64,000 bases of DNA, taken from the NCBI RefSeq assembly GCF_022827545.1, contig NZ_CP094669.1, positions 2,446,001 to 2,510,000 on the forward strand, written 5' to 3'. A program made the translations under genes and the position numbers. Below, in pieces: positions 61,461 through 64,000 of this stretch (position 1 is the first letter of the stretch; the number at the start of each line of letters is the position of its first letter). Origin of the DNA: Hymenobacter tibetensis (GTDB lineage Bacteria > Bacteroidota > Bacteroidia > Cytophagales > Hymenobacteraceae). The notes below the pieces were generated by a model, which saw nothing but the letters and a program-made list of their open reading frames with translations, made no database searches and was not told the DNA's origin.

Positions 61461-62387
61461 GTGCCTGATTTAGCTGATTTGCCCGTTGTTAGCATTGTGG
61501 CGTTGTGCTACAATCACGCCCGTTTTCTGCCCGCCGCGCTGGACTCTATTCTGGCCCAGTCGTATCCCAACCTGGAAGTACTGCTGGTAGACAACGCCAG
61601 CACCGACGGTAGCTTAACCATTCTGCGCAGTTACGCCCAGGCCAACCCCACTTGGCAACTGTTGGCGCAACCCCACAACCTAGGGCTGTGCGCCGCTTTC
61701 AACCTGGCCTACCGACAAGCACGAGGCGAGTTCCTGATTGATTTTGCTACCGATGACGTGTTGCTGCCCCAACGGGTAGCGCAGCAAGTGGCGGCTTTCC
61801 AGCAGTTGCCATCGCACTACGGCATGGTGTATTCCGATGCCGAGCTGATCAACGAAGACTCGCAGCACGTACGCTTTCATTTCCGCCGCACCAAGCAGGG
61901 GCTACAGCCAAAGCCGGCATCGGGCTACGTGTTTGCCGACGTGCTGCAGCGCTATTTCATTAGCACGCCCACCATGATGATGCGCCGGGCTACGCTCGAC
62001 GAGCTAGGTGGCTACGACGAAACCCTGTACTATGAAGACTTCGACTTTTGGGTGCGGGCCGCTCGAAACTGGGCGTTTTATTTTCTGGATCAAGTAACCA
62101 CCCAGAAACGAGTACACCCACAGGCCATGTCTAGAGCTGCTTACCGCCCTGGCGACCCCCATCTGGCCTCCACCATTGCTACGTGCCGCAAAGCCCTGCG
62201 CCTGTGTGAAGCGCCCGCTGAATGGGCTGCCTTGGCCGTGCGCCTACGCTGGGAAATGCGGCAGGCGGTGCGCTGGGGTAGCAACGCGGAAGCCGCTCTG
62301 CTGTATGAGTTGCTGCAGCAAACCAAGCACCAGCAGCCGCTCGATTGGTTGCTGGGGCAGTGGAGCCGCCTGCGCTCCAGGGCGTAA
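61461..62387 (+). CDS. GT2 family glycosyltransferase
   Basis: 308 residues from GTG 61461 (an in-frame GTG 61431 is also possible). Seen: VVSIVALCYNHARFLPAALDSI, VLLVDNASTDGSLTI, FLIDFATDDVLLPQRVAQQV with the metal-binding DDV, VYSDAELINEDSQHV, and YYEDFDFWVRAARNW, the GGYDETLYYEDFDFWVR-type acceptor helix. No hydrophobic segment, so it is cytosolic or peripheral. Part of the surface-sugar neighbourhood; its target is unknown. A poor -7 match (GATCTTTG) lies upstream. Confidence 0.85.
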   Translation: MPDLADLPVVSIVALCYNHARFLPAALDSILAQSYPNLEVLLVDNASTDGSLTILRSYAQANPTWQLLAQPHNLGLCAAFNLAYRQARGEFLIDFATDDVLLPQRVAQQVAAFQQLPSHYGMVYSDAELINEDSQHVRFHFRRTKQGLQPKPASGYVFADVLQRYFISTPTMMMRRATLDELGGYDETLYYEDFDFWVRAARNWAFYFLDQVTTQKRVHPQAMSRAAYRPGDPHLASTIATCRKALRLCEAPAEWAALAVRLRWEMRQAVRWGSNAEAALLYELLQQTKHQQPLDWLLGQWSRLRSRA

Positions 62388-62438
62388 CCAAGCGCCTGGA
62401 TGATGCGCTGTGTAACAGTGCAAACGCCGCGCTAGTGC

Positions 62439-62446
62439 TACTTTTG
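62439..62446 (+). promoter_or_regulatory. -7 promoter element for the oxygenase gene
   Basis: TACTTTTG, a perfect TAnnTTTG, 75 bp before the ATG at 62521. No TTG was found 19-21 bp upstream. Confidence 0.45.
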
Positions 62447-62520
62447 CCGTAAGACAAAACTACTAGGCTTCTGTGTTGTCCTAGTATCTTGCCAACTACA
62501 AGAGACCAATACGTATCGCA

Positions 62521-63330
62521 ATGAAAGCAAGTGTTAACCAGCAACCTGTTACCTATCAGATAGAAGGGGAAAGCAGCCCGGCCGAAAACCGCGTGCTACT
62601 CGCCGAAAGCATTGATTTAACCGCCGGCACTACGTGGGCTGCATCCGGCTATACAGTGGCTCCCTTTTTAGCTCCCACTCAGCAGCAGCAATTGCAACAG
62701 GGGTTGGCCGACCTGCTACGTGAGGCCCTACAAGCCGCAGGCGTTCCAGTGGCCTCAGATTTCCCGGTGAGCGACTATCATCGGGTGATTGGTGATGATC
62801 AGGCGCGGCACCTTGCCGTGGTAAACACCACCAAAGAATACTCGCTCGACCGCCTACCGATTGCTCCGGCCGTGTTGGAAGCCCGGGTAGGAGAGTTGTG
62901 CGGCCGGCCCGTGCAAGCCTACAACCCCTTCGACGACGCCCGCATTTTCCACCTGCGCATCGTGCGCCCCGGCCGTTCCGACAACAATCCCCTGCACCGC
63001 GACATCTGGTTGCCCGATTACGACAACTGCGTGAATATCTACGTGCCCGTAGCCGGCAGCACCGCCGATTCCTCGTTGAGTTTGATTCCGGGCAGTCATT
63101 GGTGGCCTGAAAGTCAAACGGAACGCACGCAGCAGGGAGCCGTCTATAATGGTGTGACGTACACGGTGCCGGGCGTGAAGGATGCCCCTCAGCCGTTGGA
63201 GCTGATTCGCCCCAACCCAGGCCCGGAGGAAGTGCTGTTGTTTTCGCCCTACCTGCTGCACGGCGGCGCTGTCAACCTGAATGCCGATGCCACCCGTATT
63301 TCACTGGAAATGCGGTTCTGGTCGGCATAA
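62521..63330 (+). CDS. Phytanoyl-CoA dioxygenase (PhyH)-like Fe(II)/2-oxoglutarate oxygenase
   Basis: 269 residues of the cupin oxygenase fold. The facial triad is visible as His159-x-Asp161 (NPLHRDIW) and His247 (LLHGGAVNLN), with the 2-oxoglutarate-binding Arg259 in ATRISLEMRF. Other supports: NIYVPVAGSTADSSLSLIPGSHWWPES. It would hydroxylate a metabolite or modify a sugar. In surface-sugar loci such oxygenases act on nucleotide-sugars or lipids, but the substrate here is unknown. Same direction as the GT2, 133 bp after it. Confidence 0.85.
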   Translation: MKASVNQQPVTYQIEGESSPAENRVLLAESIDLTAGTTWAASGYTVAPFLAPTQQQQLQQGLADLLREALQAAGVPVASDFPVSDYHRVIGDDQARHLAVVNTTKEYSLDRLPIAPAVLEARVGELCGRPVQAYNPFDDARIFHLRIVRPGRSDNNPLHRDIWLPDYDNCVNIYVPVAGSTADSSLSLIPGSHWWPESQTERTQQGAVYNGVTYTVPGVKDAPQPLELIRPNPGPEEVLLFSPYLLHGGAVNLNADATRISLEMRFWSA

Positions 63331-63400
63331 GTGGCTGTGTTCAGGCAGGGGCCAGGACTAGTTGGAATTACGCCGTTTTGGTGGCCTACTGCCCTGAATG

Positions 63401-64000
63401 CTACTTACCCACTTCGTACAGCTCTACCTTGCCATCTTGGGCTACTAGTTTCCGGTGGGGAAACCACGCCAGCACCGAGTCAGGAGAGTAGCGGATAAGC
63501 CGCCGGGTAAGTTCTTCGTTGGTAAGGGTACTTCGGTTGAGTAGCAGCCACACTTTCTCGCCTGGTCGCTGCCGTACTGAGTCGCGGGAGAGGTAGCTCC
63601 GAAACCGCAGGGTAGGCGGTACGTGAAAGCCGTAGTGAAAGTCGTGGTTGCGAAGCAGAAATTCGTCGACGTACACTACACCGCGAGCTGGTGCCGCTAG
63701 ATAGGTTTGCAGCACGCGGCTTTGCGCAAAGTGAGAAGAGACGGTGGGTTTGCCCATAAAATAGAGGGGGCGCAATAGCAGTGCCGCCGCAAGCCCACCG
63801 AGCAGCAAGGCGGCCAGGCCAGCTGTACGCGGCGGGTAAGAAGTGGGCCATTTCGTGCGGAACAATGCTAAAGCCAGGAAAAAAAATCCGAGCAAACCAT
63901 AGGGAACAGAAACGGAGCTGCGCAGCCAACCCGCAAACAACAGCAACATTCCCCCGATAAACCAGCCCCGGCGACCCGTCTGCCAGAAGGCCCGCAAGCC
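63401..64000 (-). CDS. Membrane glycosyltransferase C-terminal part (GT39-like, 5' end outside window)
   Basis: The visible 199 or so residues contain two to three hydrophobic helices (GWFIGGMLLLFAGWLRSS, VPYGLLGFFFLALALFRT, and LAALLLGGLAAALLLRPLYF) then a soluble C-terminal domain (SHFAQSRVLQTYLAAPARGVVYVDEF, EKVWLLLNRSTLTNEELTR). That layout mirrors the end of the GT39-type protein at 54479-55966. The gene opens beyond 64000; a TTG at 63997 is not a real start. Convergent with the PhyH-like gene. Confidence 0.6.
   Translation of the reverse strand, partial: GLRAFWQTGRRGWFIGGMLLLFAGWLRSSVSVPYGLLGFFFLALALFRTKWPTSYPPRTAGLAALLLGGLAAALLLRPLYFMGKPTVSSHFAQSRVLQTYLAAPARGVVYVDEFLLRNHDFHYGFHVPPTLRFRSYLSRDSVRQRPGEKVWLLLNRSTLTNEELTRRLIRYSPDSVLAWFPHRKLVAQDGKVELYEVGK

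Overview
The window looks like chromosome from a Cytophagales-type Bacteroidota, most likely Hymenobacter or a close relative. Four things point there: moderately high GC with strong G/C third positions; Bacteroidota-type promoters (TTG, 19-21 bp, TAnnTTTG) with no purine-rich ribosome sites; many lipoproteins; and gene orders such as DUF177-rpmF-plsX-fabH-efp-accB-accC. This is an inference from protein character, not a database match. I saw no rRNA, tRNA, CRISPR array, transposase or prophage gene.

Layout. 1-4.3 kb: a truncated UvrD/PcrA helicase (minus), a GT4 glycosyltransferase, a cysteine-rich DUF3109 protein and an unknown protein. 4.3-10.1 kb: a minus-strand fatty-acid and translation operon (DUF177, L32, PlsX, FabH, EF-P, AccB, AccC). 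10.1-18.3 kb: an orphan HigA-like regulator, PdxA, leucyl aminopeptidase, RsmA, a 2-hydroxyacid dehydrogenase, GreA with a terminator in its leader, a HIT protein fused to a NuiA-like nuclease inhibitor, and a divergent endonuclease V. 18.3-31.7 kb: M28 peptidase, AI-2E-type permease, MFS transporter, a NucA-type lipoprotein nuclease, a DUF885 hydrolase, a thioredoxin-like protein overlapping a tiny membrane protein, YdcF, aldehyde dehydrogenase, and an ECF sigma/anti-sigma pair. 32.0-33.9 kb: three genes of the kind that accompany arsenosugar or radical-SAM/selenodomain loci, without the core enzymes. 35-38.7 kb: three membrane or polyprenol-linked glycosyltransferases. 38.9-48.1 kb: peroxiredoxin, a twin-barrel protein, a hydrolase, and a minus-strand trio (FAD oxidoreductase, His/Asp-tailed membrane protein, membrane 4Fe-4S protein) divergent from a DUF547 protein. 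48.2-54.4 kb: amino-acid permease, two related lipoproteins, and a 914-residue DUF3352-like protein. 54.5-64 kb: a surface-polysaccharide neighbourhood (GT39-like proteins, CorA, Wzx-type flippase, GH95 fucosidase, GT2, PhyH-like oxygenase).

The most interesting point is that the window encodes both a predicted exported NucA-type nuclease and, about 5 kb away, a cytoplasmic HIT protein whose C-terminal half resembles NuiA, the inhibitor of that nuclease class. The HIT-NuiA fusion looks like an unusual self-protection or regulatory protein. Second-tier points are the greA leader terminator, the FAD/His-rich/4Fe-4S membrane redox trio, and several very long, perfect intergenic hairpins.
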